Shown here piece after piece: positions 1 to 9,004 of a stretch of 64,000 bases of DNA; positions within the stretch are counted from its first letter, which is position 1; every line of letters starts with the position of its first letter. This DNA comes from Gammaproteobacteria bacterium BRH_c0 (GTDB lineage: Bacteria; Pseudomonadota; Gammaproteobacteria; Pseudomonadales; Porticoccaceae): the NCBI GenBank assembly GCA_000961645.1, contig LADM01000133.1:1-64000 (forward strand), written 5' to 3'. The position numbers were made by a program, and so were the translations under genes. The notes under the pieces are model-generated. The model made no database searches. It saw nothing but the letters and a program-made list of their open reading frames with translations, and was not told the origin of the DNA.

Positions 1-94
1 CGGCGAGGCCAGGGCGCCGACCCTGATCATCGTCGGCCATGTGGTAGGGCTGCACCATAAACTCAACTGGTTTGGAGAACAGCATGGCGAGTGA
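1..94 (+). CDS. cobA: Uroporphyrinogen-III C-methyltransferase, 3' end only
   Basis: The frame beginning at base 2 is open and ends at the TGA at 92-94. It encodes a 30-residue tail with the run [20 protein letters not shown]. That resembles the C-terminus of SAM-dependent uroporphyrinogen-III methyltransferases (CobA or the CysG methylase domain), in which a PALIIVGEVV-like strand is followed by a short helix ending in WF. These enzymes make precorrin-2 for siroheme or cobalamin. The rest of the gene lies outside the window. It overlaps the next gene's ATG at 84 by 11 bases, so the two are probably co-transcribed. The identification rests on a short tail and is therefore moderate. Confidence 0.6.
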   Translation, partial: GEARAPTLIIVGHVVGLHHKLNWFGEQHGE

Positions 95-1442
95 CCGCTA
101 CGATTACGACCTCTTTGTGATTGGCGCCGGGTCCGGTGGCGTGCGCGCTGCGCGCATGGCGGCGGGGCAGGGGGTCAAGGTGGCCATCGCTGAAGAACGC
201 TACCTGGGTGGCACCTGCGTCAATGTCGGCTGCGTGCCGAAAAAACTTTTTGTGTATGCGTCAGAATTCTCCCACGCCTTCCGCGATGCCGCCGGTTTTG
301 GCTGGACATTGCCGGAGGCGAGCTTTCACTGGCCCACCCTGCGGGATAACAAAACAAAAGAAATCGAGCGGCTTAACGGCATCTACGCCAACCTGCTCGA
401 CAATGCCGGGGTAACGCGCATGGAAGGCACCGCCACCATCGCCGGGCCCAACCGGGTGCGGATGGGCGATGCGGAATACAGCGCCCGCCATATCCTGCTG
501 GCTACCGGGGGCTGGCCATTTATTCCCGATTTTCCCGGCAGGGAACACGCCATTTCCTCCAACGAAGTGTTTTACCTCGACAGCTTTCCGCGCCGGGTGC
601 TGGTGGTGGGTGGCGGTTATATTGCTGTGGAATTTGCCGGTATCTTCCAGGGGCTGGGCGCCGAAACTCACGTGTCCTATCGCGGGCCGCTGTTTTTAAA
701 GGAGTTCGACCAGGATTTGCGCACCGGGCTGGCGCGCCAGATGGGCGAACAGGGAGTCAAACTGCATTTTGAAACCAATGTGCAAGCCATCAACAAAAAC
801 GCCGATGGCAGCCTGGATGTCAGCCTGAGCGACGGCCAGCAACTGAAGGTGGATTGCGTGATGTATGCCACCGGCAGAAATGCCAAGACAACAGGGCTCG
901 GCCTGGAAAACACGGCGGTTGAGCTGGCTGAAAACGGCGCCATTGTGGTGGACGAACAGTTCCGCACCGCAGAGCCTTCCATCTATGCCCTCGGTGATGT
1001 GATCGACCGGGTTCAACTGACCCCGGTAGCCATCGCCGAGGCCATGGTGCTGGTGGCCAATCTCTACAACGGCAGCGATGAGTCGATGGATTACGACACT
1101 ATTCCCACCGCCGTCTTCAGCCAGCCCACCATTGGCACCGTGGGCCTGACCGAGGCCCAGGCGCGGGAACAGTTTGCCGATGTCGCTATTTACCGCACAG
1201 AATTCCGCCCCATGAAGCAGACCCTCGCTGGCGGCAGCGATAAAATCCTCATGAAACTGGTGGTGGACAAGGCCAGCGACAGGGTGCTGGGCTGCCATAT
1301 GCTTGGGGAGGCGGCCGGGGAAATCATCCAGGGCCTGGGTATTGCCCTCAAGGCGGGCGCCACCAAGCGGGATTTTGACCGCACCGTAGGCATCCACCCG
1401 ACAGCGGCGGAAGAGTTTGTTACCATGCGCACCCCGATTTGA
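84..1442 (+). CDS. gor: Glutathione-disulfide reductase
   Basis: 452-residue FAD-dependent pyridine nucleotide-disulfide oxidoreductase that reduces oxidised glutathione with NADPH in the cytoplasm. Visible features in order: N-terminal FAD Rossmann motif [15 protein letters not shown], redox-active disulfide motif [13 protein letters not shown], second dinucleotide fold GGGYIAVE followed by basic residues ([10 protein letters not shown]) compatible with NADPH, the FAD-binding YALGDV motif, and the C-terminal dimer-interface motif [14 protein letters not shown] that supplies the catalytic His-Glu. The [10 protein letters not shown] form separates it from dihydrolipoamide dehydrogenase. The ATG at 84 follows GGAG at 74-77. 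A TTG at 72 is in frame but has no ribosome site. The start overlaps the upstream cobA-like gene. The stop abuts a heptamer-repeat element. Confidence 0.95.
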   Translation: MASDRYDYDLFVIGAGSGGVRAARMAAGQGVKVAIAEERYLGGTCVNVGCVPKKLFVYASEFSHAFRDAAGFGWTLPEASFHWPTLRDNKTKEIERLNGIYANLLDNAGVTRMEGTATIAGPNRVRMGDAEYSARHILLATGGWPFIPDFPGREHAISSNEVFYLDSFPRRVLVVGGGYIAVEFAGIFQGLGAETHVSYRGPLFLKEFDQDLRTGLARQMGEQGVKLHFETNVQAINKNADGSLDVSLSDGQQLKVDCVMYATGRNAKTTGLGLENTAVELAENGAIVVDEQFRTAEPSIYALGDVIDRVQLTPVAIAEAMVLVANLYNGSDESMDYDTIPTAVFSQPTIGTVGLTEAQAREQFADVAIYRTEFRPMKQTLAGGSDKILMKLVVDKASDRVLGCHMLGEAAGEIIQGLGIALKAGATKRDFDRTVGIHPTAAEEFVTMRTPI

Positions 1443-1566
1443 GTTACACGTTTCACGTTGCACGTAAAAGCCTTGCGGCCTTTGGCCGCCTGACCATCCG
1501 CTCTGCTTGGTCGGGTGCCTGGGTCAAACCTGCCGGTGGCACCCACGTGAAACGTGCAACTCATCA
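1443..1566. repeat. Heptamer-repeat hairpin element, copy A
   Basis: Directly after the gor stop lie three tandem 7-bp words, TTACACG, TTTCACG and TTGCACG (1444-1464), then TAAAAGC. About 75 bases later come two words in inverted orientation, CGTGAAA and CGTGCAA (1546-1559), then CTCATCA. The arms can pair through the shared CACGTTTCACGT-like core. The same layout recurs at 47.9 kb with nearly the same words and at 34.85 kb with different ones. It fills most of the gap between gor and the MoxR gene. The function is unknown; a mobile palindromic element or a 3'-end structure is possible. Confidence 0.75.
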
Positions 1567-1604
1567 ACATCACTACGTTAGCAAAGCCTAAGCCGAGACA
1601 AGCT

Positions 1605-2450
1605 ATGAACTTCAACGGAACAGAACGCTATGTGGCCACCGACGACCTGCGCATGGCCGTCAATGCCACCATCGCCCTCAAGCGCCCCCTGCTGATCAAG
1701 GGTGAGCCGGGCACCGGCAAAACCATGCTGGCGGAAGAAGTCGCCGCCTCCCTGGGGTTGCCCTTGATCGCCTGGCATATCAAATCCACCACCAAGGCGC
1801 AGCAGGGTTTGTACGAGTACGATGCGGTGTCGCGTCTGCGGGATTCCCAGCTTGGCGATGAAAAGGTCAACGACATTCGCAACTACCTGCGCAAGGGGAA
1901 ACTGTGGGAGGCGTTTGAATCCGAGGGCCAGTGCGTACTGCTGATCGACGAAGTGGACAAGGCGGATATCGAGTTTCCCAACGACCTGTTGCTGGAACTC
2001 GACCGCATGGAATTTCATGTGTACGAAACCGGCGAGACGATACGCGCCAAAAAGCGCCCCATTGTGATTATCACCAGCAACAATGAAAAGGAACTGCCTG
2101 ACGCCTTTTTGCGCCGCTGCTTTTTCCACTTCATCAAGTTTCCCAGCCGCAGCACCATGCAGGAAATCGTCGATGTGCACTTTCCCCAGATCAAGAAAAA
2201 CCTGGTGGATGAAGCGCTGGATGTATTTTTTGATCTGCGTCAGATTCCGGGCCTGAAGAAAAAGCCCTCCACCTCGGAGCTGATCGACTGGTTGAAGCTG
2301 TTGCTGTCCGATGATATCCCCGACGAAATCCTCAAGAACCGCGATCAAACCAAGGCTATTCCGCCCCTCTATGGCGCCCTGCTGAAAAACGAGCAGGACG
2401 TGCATTTGCTGGAACGGCTGGCCTTTATGGCGCGCCGGGAAGCTCGTTAA
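1605..2450 (+). CDS. MoxR-family AAA+ ATPase
   Basis: 281-residue AAA+ protein of the MoxR group, which usually acts as a chaperone-like ATPase with a von Willebrand A partner. Visible motifs: Walker A GEPGTGKTML near residue 34, Walker B LLIDEVDKAD, sensor-1 ITSNNEKELPDAFLRRC with the arginine finger, and a C-terminal lid region. The ATG at 1605 gives MNFNGTERY, which fits the family N-terminus. The frame extends upstream to 1554, but that would place residues inside the repeat element. The VWA gene starts at the base after the stop codon, so the two form a coupled pair. The substrate cannot be read from the sequence. Confidence 0.88.
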   Translation: MNFNGTERYVATDDLRMAVNATIALKRPLLIKGEPGTGKTMLAEEVAASLGLPLIAWHIKSTTKAQQGLYEYDAVSRLRDSQLGDEKVNDIRNYLRKGKLWEAFESEGQCVLLIDEVDKADIEFPNDLLLELDRMEFHVYETGETIRAKKRPIVIITSNNEKELPDAFLRRCFFHFIKFPSRSTMQEIVDVHFPQIKKNLVDEALDVFFDLRQIPGLKKKPSTSELIDWLKLLLSDDIPDEILKNRDQTKAIPPLYGALLKNEQDVHLLERLAFMARREAR

Positions 2451-3626
2451 ATGCTGCTGAGTTTTTTTGAAGGCCTGCGCAAGGCGGGCGTACCCGCAAC
2501 CCTGCAGGAGTTGCTGACCCTGATCTCTGCCATGGAGGAGCACCTGGCCTTTGCCAGCGTGGATGACTTTTACCTGCTGGCGCGCACCTGCATGGTCAAG
2601 GACGAAAAATACTACGACCGCTTTGACCGCGCTTTCGCCCTCTATTTCAAGGAACTGGAAAGTCTGGATGACTTTCTCGAAATGCTGATCCCCGAGGACT
2701 GGCTGCGGGAGGAATTTCGCAAGAGCCTCACCGATGAAGAAAAAGCCCAGATCGAAACACTGGGCGGCCTGGAAAAGCTGATCGAGGAATTCAAAAAGCG
2801 CCTGGATGAGCAAAAAGCCAAACACAAGGGCGGCAATAAGTGGGTAGGCACTGGCGGTTCTTCACCCTTTGGCAATGCGGGCTACCACCCTGAAGGCATC
2901 CGCGTCGGCGGCGAGAGCGAACAAAAGCGCGCCGCCAAAGTGTGGGAGCAGCGCGAGTACAAAAACCTCGACGACAGCGTCGAGCTGGGCACCCGCAATA
3001 TCAAGGTTGCCCTGCGGCGCCTGCGCCAGTTTGCCCGCACGGGCGCCGCTGACCAACTGGATATTGATGACACCATCAAGTCCACTGCCAAGAACGCTGG
3101 GCTGCTTGATATCAAGATGGTGCCGGAGCGGCACAACGCTGTAAAAGTGCTGATTTTTTTCGACGTGGGTGGCTCCATGGACACCTATGTGCGCACCTGC
3201 GAAGAGCTATTTTCCGCCGTGCGCACCGAGTTCAAGCACATGGAGTATTACTACTTTCACAACATGCTCTACGACTATGTGTGGCGCGACAATCACCTGC
3301 GCCATCAGGAACGTCTCAACACCTGGGATGTGCTCCACACCTACGGCTCGGACTACAAGGTGATTGTGGTGGGGGATGCCTCCATGTCGCCCTTTGAGAT
3401 CACCACCCCGGGCGGCAGCGTCGATTATTTCAACGAAGAGCCCGGCGCGGTGTGGATGCAGCGCCTTACCAATACCTACGAAAAGCTGGTGTGGCTCAAT
3501 CCCGTCAAGGAAAATTTCTGGGAGTACACCGCGTCGATCCGCCTGGTGAACCAGCTGGTGGCCAACCGCATGTACCCCCTGACCCTCGGCGGTCTTGAAG
3601 AGGCCATGAAGTACCTGTCACGGTAA
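2451..3626 (+). CDS. VWA domain protein, CoxE-like
   Basis: 391-residue protein with an N-terminal helical region and a C-terminal von Willebrand factor A domain, typical of CoxE-like partners of MoxR ATPases. The metal-site motif appears as FFDVGGSMD, where the classical form is DxSxS, so one serine is a glycine. This may be normal for the subfamily. A later VVVGDASMSPFEI segment fits the second half of the fold. Residues around 105-150 are lysine- and glycine-rich (KKRLDEQKAKHKGG). The start codon abuts the MoxR stop. In other systems such pairs assemble or activate protein complexes or metal centres; the client here is unknown. No signal peptide or membrane segment is visible. Confidence 0.85.
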   Translation: MLLSFFEGLRKAGVPATLQELLTLISAMEEHLAFASVDDFYLLARTCMVKDEKYYDRFDRAFALYFKELESLDDFLEMLIPEDWLREEFRKSLTDEEKAQIETLGGLEKLIEEFKKRLDEQKAKHKGGNKWVGTGGSSPFGNAGYHPEGIRVGGESEQKRAAKVWEQREYKNLDDSVELGTRNIKVALRRLRQFARTGAADQLDIDDTIKSTAKNAGLLDIKMVPERHNAVKVLIFFDVGGSMDTYVRTCEELFSAVRTEFKHMEYYYFHNMLYDYVWRDNHLRHQERLNTWDVLHTYGSDYKVIVVGDASMSPFEITTPGGSVDYFNEEPGAVWMQRLTNTYEKLVWLNPVKENFWEYTASIRLVNQLVANRMYPLTLGGLEEAMKYLSR

Positions 3627-3634
3627 ATGATGCC

Positions 3635-6600
3635 ATGACAGACGCGCGCAACAACCAATCCCGACATGCCCATTCCAGGAATAACCAGTCCCGCCACAAA
3701 CAGCCGAAAAATAACCGGCCCCGGCCCCGGCCCGACGCCGCCACAGAAGCCCTGTGGAACGACTGCCTGATAGAAGACCGGAAAGCATTTCGCAGCCAAT
3801 GGCAGGGCATCGAAGCGCGCCGCCGCCAGGGCAAGCCGGTTGATCAGAGCCTGGCCAAGCTGGATGCGGCGATCCAGCGCTCACGCCTGCGGGTGGAACA
3901 GCGCCGCCAGGCAGTGCCGGACATTACCTACCCCGACGACCTGCCCATTGCGCAAAAGCGCGAGGATATTATCGCCGCCCTCAACAGTTCCCAGGTGATC
4001 GTGGTGGCGGGAGAGACCGGCTCCGGCAAAACCACTCAGCTGCCGAAAATCTGCCTCGAGCTGGGTCGCGGTGTGACCGGCATGATCGGCCACACCCAGC
4101 CACGCCGAATTGCCGCCCGCACCGTGGCCCAGCGTATTGCCGAGGAGTTGCACACCACCCTCGGCGACAAGGTGGGCTACCAGGTGCGCTTTAACGAGCA
4201 GGTGGGTGAGAACAGTCATATCAAGCTGATGACCGATGGCATTTTGCTGGCGGAAATCCAGCATGACCGCTACCTGACCCGCTACGACACCCTGATCATC
4301 GACGAGGCCCACGAGCGCAGCCTCAATATTGATTTTCTGTTGGGCTATATCAAGCAGATCCTGCCCAAACGGCCTGATCTGAAAGTGATCATTACCTCCG
4401 CCACCATCGACCTGGAGCGCTTTTCAACGCATTTCGACAATGCCCCCATCGTCGAGGTGTCGGGACGCACCTATCCGGTGGAAGTGCTCTACCGCCCGCC
4501 GTTGGAGGCCGATGAAGATATCTATGGCGCCATTGTCAGTGCGGTGGAAGAACTGATGGCACTGCCGAAGCGCGGCGATATCCTGGTGTTTTTGAGCGGC
4601 GAGCGGGAAATCCGCGAGACCGCCAACGTGCTGCGCCGCGCCCAGCTGCGCGATACCGAAATTCTGCCCCTCTATGCTCGCCTCAGCCTCAACGATCAGA
4701 CCCGGGTGTTCCAGCCCCACAGGGGGCTGCGTATTATCCTCGCCACCAATGTGGCGGAAACCTCCATCACTGTGCCGGGTATCCGCTATGTGATCGACAC
4801 CGGCTACGCCCGTATCAGCCGTTACAGTTATCGCACCAAGGTGCAGCGCCTGCCGGTGGAGCCGATCTCCCAGGCCAGCGCCAACCAGCGCGCCGGGCGC
4901 TGTGGCCGGGTCAGCGATGGCGTCTGTGTGCGGCTGTACAGTGAGGAGGATTATCACAGCCGTCCGGGCTTTACCGACCCGGAGATCGTGCGCACCAATC
5001 TCGCCTCGGTGATTTTGCAGATGCTGCGTATGCGCATCGGCGATGTGCGGGATTTCCCCTTTGTCGACGCGCCGGATTCACGCCTGATCAGCGACGGTTT
5101 CCAGCTGCTGGGCGAACTGGGCGCGGTCAACGGCAAGGGCGAGTTGACGCCGCTGGGTATCCAGCTCAGCGGTTTGCCCCTCGATCCGCGCCTCGGGCGC
5201 ATGCTGCTGGCGGCCAGCAACGAAGGCGCACTGCGGGAAATGCTGGTGATCACCTCGGCCCTGAGTATCCAGGACCCGCGCGAGCGTCCCGCCGACAAAC
5301 GCCAGGCGGCGGATGAAAAACACCGCCAGTGGCAGGACAAGGATTCGGATTTCCAGTCGCTGCTGAATCTGTGGAACCATTTTGAGGAGCAGCGCCAGGC
5401 GCTTTCTCGCGGCAAGTTCAGCCAGTACTGTCACAGCCATTTTGTCTCCTACCTGCGTATGCGCGAATGGCGCGACTTGGAACACCAGTTGCGCCTTGCT
5501 GCCCGTCAGCTCAAGTTGCGCGACAATTCTCAACCTGCGGCCTACGACGCCATTCACCGATCACTGCTCAGCGGCCTGTTGAGCCATATTGGCTTTCGCC
5601 AGGACGAGCGGGAATTTCTCGGCGCCCGCAATCGCAAGTTCCATATCTTTCCCGGTTCCGGGCTGTTCAAAAAGCCGCCCAAATGGGTGATGGCGGCGGA
5701 GATGATCGAAACCACGCGGCTCTACGCCCACCAGGCGGCGCGTATCGACCCTGACTGGCTGCCCGCCCTGGCCGGTCATCTGGTGCGCAAAAGCCATCTC
5801 GAACCCTATTACGATGCGCGGCGCGGCCAGGTGATGGCCTATGAGAAGCAGACCCTTTTTGGCCTGACGATTCTCGATCGCAAGCCGGTGGCCTTCAGCC
5901 ATATCGACCCGGTGATCGCCCGGCAGATTTTTATCCAGGGCGCCCTGGTGGAAAACCGCTACAGGGGCAAGGGGCCTTTTGCCCGTCACAACCAGCAATT
6001 GCTCAAGGAGCTGGAAGGCCTGGAAGACCGCCTGCGGCGCCGCGATATTGTTATCGACGACAGCGCCATCTACCGCTTCTATGACGAGCGGGTGCCCGCC
6101 CATATCAACGGTCTGACCAGCTTTGAAACCTGGCGCAAGGAACAGGAACGGGACAATCCACGCCTGTTGTATCTGGATCGCGCCACCGTACTCGACAGCG
6201 CCGATGTGCATGAAGCGGAGGAGCAGTTCCCCAAAACGGTCCATTGGCAGGGTACGGATTATCGTCTCAGTTACCGCTTTGAGCCGGGGCATGTGAACGA
6301 CGGTGTCAGCGTGCATATCCCGGCGCCGCTGATTCACCAGGTCCCCGCCCACCTGTTCGAGTGGCTGGTGCCGGGGCTGTTGCGGGACAAATGCATCGCC
6401 CTGGTGAAAGCCCTGCCCAAGCAGCTGCGCAAGCAATTTGTACCGGTGCCGGACTATGTGGACAAGGCCCTGAGCACCATGATTCCCGACAATCGTCCGC
6501 TCGGCGTGGTGCTCGGCGAACATCTCAAAAAGCACACCGCCGTGGCCATCCCTCCCGATGCCTGGCGGGAGGACAGTCTTGAACCGTTCTACCGTATCAG

Positions 6601-7597
6601 CTATCTGCTGGAGGACGATAACCGACAGCTAGTGGATCAGGGAAAGGATCTGGCCGCCCTCAAGGACGGGCACCGCGAAACGGTGCAAAGCGCCATTCGC
6701 GAGGGCAGTGGCAGCGTCGAGGAACAAACAGGGCTGACGCGCTGGAACTTCGGGCGCCTCGAACAAAAGGCCAGGGTGAAAAAGGGCAAGCTGGAGATTG
6801 AGGCGTTCCCGGCGCTGGTGGACGAAGGCCAGAGCGTAGCCCTGCAACTGTTTGATAATGCCGCTGAAGCAGCCAGGGCATCCATTCACGGCGTAGTGCG
6901 GTTGCTGGAGCTGCATCATCCGGAGCCTGCCCGCTACCTGCGCAAGCAGCTGTTGAAAGGCCGCGAACTGGCGATTGTCGGGGCCGGCATCACCGACCTG
7001 GCACAGCTGCGGGAAGATATGATCGCCAGCGCCTACCGTCTGGCGTGCCTGGATGGCAAGCCGCTGCCTGGCAACGAGGCGGAGTTCAAGCAGTGTCTGG
7101 AGCAGGGCAGGGGGCAGATTGTCAGTCAGGCTCAGGCTCTGGAACAGGTGGTGGTCGCACTCTTTGAACCCTTGAAGGGCATCCGCGCCCTGCTCAAGCA
7201 GTACGGCACTCGCTTTGAGCCCTCGACACAAGATGTCAGCCAGCAGCTCGACTACCTGTTGCGACCGGGTTTTGTGTTCGATACATCGGGCTACTGGCTG
7301 CAGCAATACCCGCGCTACCTGAAAGCAGTCCTGGCCAGGCTGGAGAAGTTGCCGGGCCAGCCGGAACGGGATGCCGCCTTTGCCGCCGAAACCGCACAGC
7401 AGCTGGCACAGTGGCGCCAGCTCGCCAGCGGCAGCAAGGCCATTTCCCCTGAATGTGGGCAGGAACTGGAAAAATGCCGTTTTATGATCGAGGAGTACCG
7501 GGTATCGTTTTTTGCCCAGGTACTGAAAACGGTGTTGCCTGTCTCCCCCAAGCGCATTGATGCCCAGCTGGACAAAATAAAAGCGCTGTTGCCATAA
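3635..7597 (+). CDS. hrpA: ATP-dependent RNA helicase HrpA
   Basis: 1320-residue DEAH-box RNA helicase, the usual length for bacterial HrpA, which in E. coli acts in mRNA processing and ribosome rescue. Visible motifs: Walker A GETGSGKTTQLPK, motif Ia TQPRRIAAR, DEAH box DEAHERSLNIDFLLG, motif III SATID, motif V TNVAETSITVPG and motif VI QRAGRCGR. The long helicase-associated, OB-fold and HrpA-specific C-terminal regions follow. The first 35 residues are basic and contain RNNQSRH twice, an imperfect duplication that looks like a disordered RNA-binding tail. The start lies eight bases after the VWA stop, so it may share that transcript. Confidence 0.96.
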   Translation: MTDARNNQSRHAHSRNNQSRHKQPKNNRPRPRPDAATEALWNDCLIEDRKAFRSQWQGIEARRRQGKPVDQSLAKLDAAIQRSRLRVEQRRQAVPDITYPDDLPIAQKREDIIAALNSSQVIVVAGETGSGKTTQLPKICLELGRGVTGMIGHTQPRRIAARTVAQRIAEELHTTLGDKVGYQVRFNEQVGENSHIKLMTDGILLAEIQHDRYLTRYDTLIIDEAHERSLNIDFLLGYIKQILPKRPDLKVIITSATIDLERFSTHFDNAPIVEVSGRTYPVEVLYRPPLEADEDIYGAIVSAVEELMALPKRGDILVFLSGEREIRETANVLRRAQLRDTEILPLYARLSLNDQTRVFQPHRGLRIILATNVAETSITVPGIRYVIDTGYARISRYSYRTKVQRLPVEPISQASANQRAGRCGRVSDGVCVRLYSEEDYHSRPGFTDPEIVRTNLASVILQMLRMRIGDVRDFPFVDAPDSRLISDGFQLLGELGAVNGKGELTPLGIQLSGLPLDPRLGRMLLAASNEGALREMLVITSALSIQDPRERPADKRQAADEKHRQWQDKDSDFQSLLNLWNHFEEQRQALSRGKFSQYCHSHFVSYLRMREWRDLEHQLRLAARQLKLRDNSQPAAYDAIHRSLLSGLLSHIGFRQDEREFLGARNRKFHIFPGSGLFKKPPKWVMAAEMIETTRLYAHQAARIDPDWLPALAGHLVRKSHLEPYYDARRGQVMAYEKQTLFGLTILDRKPVAFSHIDPVIARQIFIQGALVENRYRGKGPFARHNQQLLKELEGLEDRLRRRDIVIDDSAIYRFYDERVPAHINGLTSFETWRKEQERDNPRLLYLDRATVLDSADVHEAEEQFPKTVHWQGTDYRLSYRFEPGHVNDGVSVHIPAPLIHQVPAHLFEWLVPGLLRDKCIALVKALPKQLRKQFVPVPDYVDKALSTMIPDNRPLGVVLGEHLKKHTAVAIPPDAWREDSLEPFYRISYLLEDDNRQLVDQGKDLAALKDGHRETVQSAIREGSGSVEEQTGLTRWNFGRLEQKARVKKGKLEIEAFPALVDEGQSVALQLFDNAAEAARASIHGVVRLLELHHPEPARYLRKQLLKGRELAIVGAGITDLAQLREDMIASAYRLACLDGKPLPGNEAEFKQCLEQGRGQIVSQAQALEQVVVALFEPLKGIRALLKQYGTRFEPSTQDVSQQLDYLLRPGFVFDTSGYWLQQYPRYLKAVLARLEKLPGQPERDAAFAAETAQQLAQWRQLASGSKAISPECGQELEKCRFMIEEYRVSFFAQVLKTVLPVSPKRIDAQLDKIKALLP

Positions 7598-7714
7598 GCC
7601 GTTTATTACTGGCATGGCAGAAACTAACCTGAGACAGGAATGTCACACAAGGCTGTAATAATGCGCGCATTGGCGCGACCAACCACTGACACCATCCACC
7701 ACGAGGTTATCTCC

Positions 7715-8098
7715 ATGTCCAAACAGGCTTTCAAACCCCTTGCTTCTGCCGCAGGCGCGGCCTTTGTCGCTTCTCTGGCGATGTCTTCACTGGCTCTTGC
7801 GGCTGAAAATCCTTTCCAGGCATCTGAGCTGTCCAGCGGCTATCAAGTGGCCCAGGCGGAAAAGGATGGCGAGGGCAAATGTGGTGAGGGCAAGTGTGGC
7901 GAAGGCAAGTGTGGCGAAGGCATGGGTGCCGAGGGTGATGCCAAGGCCGCATGCGAAGGCAAGTGTGGTGAAGGTAAATGTGGCGAAGAGAAGTGTTCTG
8001 AGCATGGAGATAAGGCCCGGGGCGAGGGCAAATGTGGCGAGGGCAAGTGCGGGGCAGACGAAGCAAACGCTAGCCCTGCTGATCACAGCGGCCATTGA
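7715..8098 (+). CDS. hvfA: HvfA/BufA-type Cys-rich RiPP precursor (oxazolin/bufferin class)
   Basis: 127-residue exported low-complexity protein. An N-terminal signal peptide (basic start, hydrophobic core about residues 8-28, cleavage probably near ALAA-ENPF) is followed by nine cysteines at 56, 61, 66, 80, 84, 89, 94, 107 and 112. Seven of them sit in exact EGKCG repeats and one in EEKCS; the tail is His-containing (DHSGH). In the HvfA/bufferin family, EGKCG cysteines are converted to thiooxazole-type heterocycles by the MNIO enzyme and partner encoded next door, giving copper-binding peptides secreted to the periplasm. The ATG at 7715 follows GAGG at 7703-7706 and gives a normal signal peptide; an in-frame start at 7640 would spoil it. 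Modification and copper binding are inferred from the family. Confidence 0.9.
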   Translation: MSKQAFKPLASAAGAAFVASLAMSSLALAAENPFQASELSSGYQVAQAEKDGEGKCGEGKCGEGKCGEGMGAEGDAKAACEGKCGEGKCGEEKCSEHGDKARGEGKCGEGKCGADEANASPADHSGH

Positions 8099-8112
8099 TC
8101 AGGGGCCGCTGA

Positions 8113-8988
8113 GTGAACAAACACTATCCCGTTAATGGCGCGGGCCTGGGGCTGCGCCGTTCCCTGCTGGAGCCGTTGCGGGATCTTGATGCCGATGCCG
8201 TGGATTTTATGGAAGTGGCGCCGGAGAACTGGATCGGTCTTGGCGGCAGGCTGGGCAAGCAGTTTCGCGCCTATACCGAGCGCTACCCCTTCGTCTGCCA
8301 CGGCCTGTCCCTTTCCATCGGTTCTGCCGATCCCCTCGACTGGTCGCTGCTCGCGGATATCCGCGATTTTATCCGCGAGCACAATATCCGCTGTTTTTCC
8401 GAGCACCTGAGTTATTGCAGTGACCATGGCCATCTCTACGATCTGATGCCGATTCCATTTACGGAGGAGGCTGCCCGGTACACGGCAGACCGCATCTGCC
8501 AGGTACAGGACTTTCTCGGCCAGCGCATCGCTCTGGAAAATGTCTCTTACTATGCGGCGCCACAGCAGCAAATGCGCGAGATAGACTTCCTCAATGCAGT
8601 GCTTGAAGAGTCGGATTGCCTGTTGCTGCTCGACGTCAACAATATCCACGTTAACAGCGTCAACCATCGCTATGATCCTGTGGAGTTTCTTCATGCCCTG
8701 CCTGGGCACCGCATTGCCTATGCCCACGTTGCCGGGCATTTCAACGAGGCCGAAGACCTGTTGGTGGATACTCACGGTTCAGCCGTGATCGACCCGGTAT
8801 GGGCTTTGCTTGACGAGGCCTACCGCCATTTCGGGGTGCTGCCAACATTGCTTGAGCGGGATTTTAATATCCCGCCACTGGTGGAACTGCTGGCGGAGGT
8901 CAGCCATATTCAGACTCTGCAGCAGGCCCACTTGCCATCCCCTCCGTCGCGACGGGGTGACACCTTTGCCGGGTTGATGCGGCGCTGA
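8113..8988 (+). CDS. hvfB: DUF692/MNIO family multinuclear iron oxidase, HvfB
   Basis: 291-residue TIM-barrel enzyme of the DUF692 (MNIO) family, related to MbnB of methanobactin synthesis, expected to oxidise precursor cysteines in the cytoplasm. Expected metal-ligand motifs are all present: His63 (CHGLSLS), Glu97/His98 (EHLSY), Glu142 (ALENVSYY), Asp174 to His179 (DVNNIH), His205 and His209 (AHVAGH), the DTHGS motif near 219, and Glu248/Asp250 (ERDFNIP). The start is GTG at 8113 behind AGGGG at 8101-8105. It lies 14 bases after the precursor gene, an arrangement that links enzyme and substrate. The last 25 residues look disordered. Confidence 0.92.
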   Translation: MNKHYPVNGAGLGLRRSLLEPLRDLDADAVDFMEVAPENWIGLGGRLGKQFRAYTERYPFVCHGLSLSIGSADPLDWSLLADIRDFIREHNIRCFSEHLSYCSDHGHLYDLMPIPFTEEAARYTADRICQVQDFLGQRIALENVSYYAAPQQQMREIDFLNAVLEESDCLLLLDVNNIHVNSVNHRYDPVEFLHALPGHRIAYAHVAGHFNEAEDLLVDTHGSAVIDPVWALLDEAYRHFGVLPTLLERDFNIPPLVELLAEVSHIQTLQQAHLPSPPSRRGDTFAGLMRR

Positions 8989-9004
8989 TGGTGCAGGACA
9001 GCTG

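Noticed and set aside
7731-8066. Minus-strand frame rich in His, Leu and Pro repeats opposite hvfA
   Set aside because: The repeats are the reverse complement of the EGKCG codons, not an independent protein.
7715-8098. hvfA as a metallothionein or simple tandem-repeat artefact
   Set aside because: The signal peptide, exact EGKCG spacing and adjacent DUF692 and DUF2063 genes identify it as a modified-peptide precursor.
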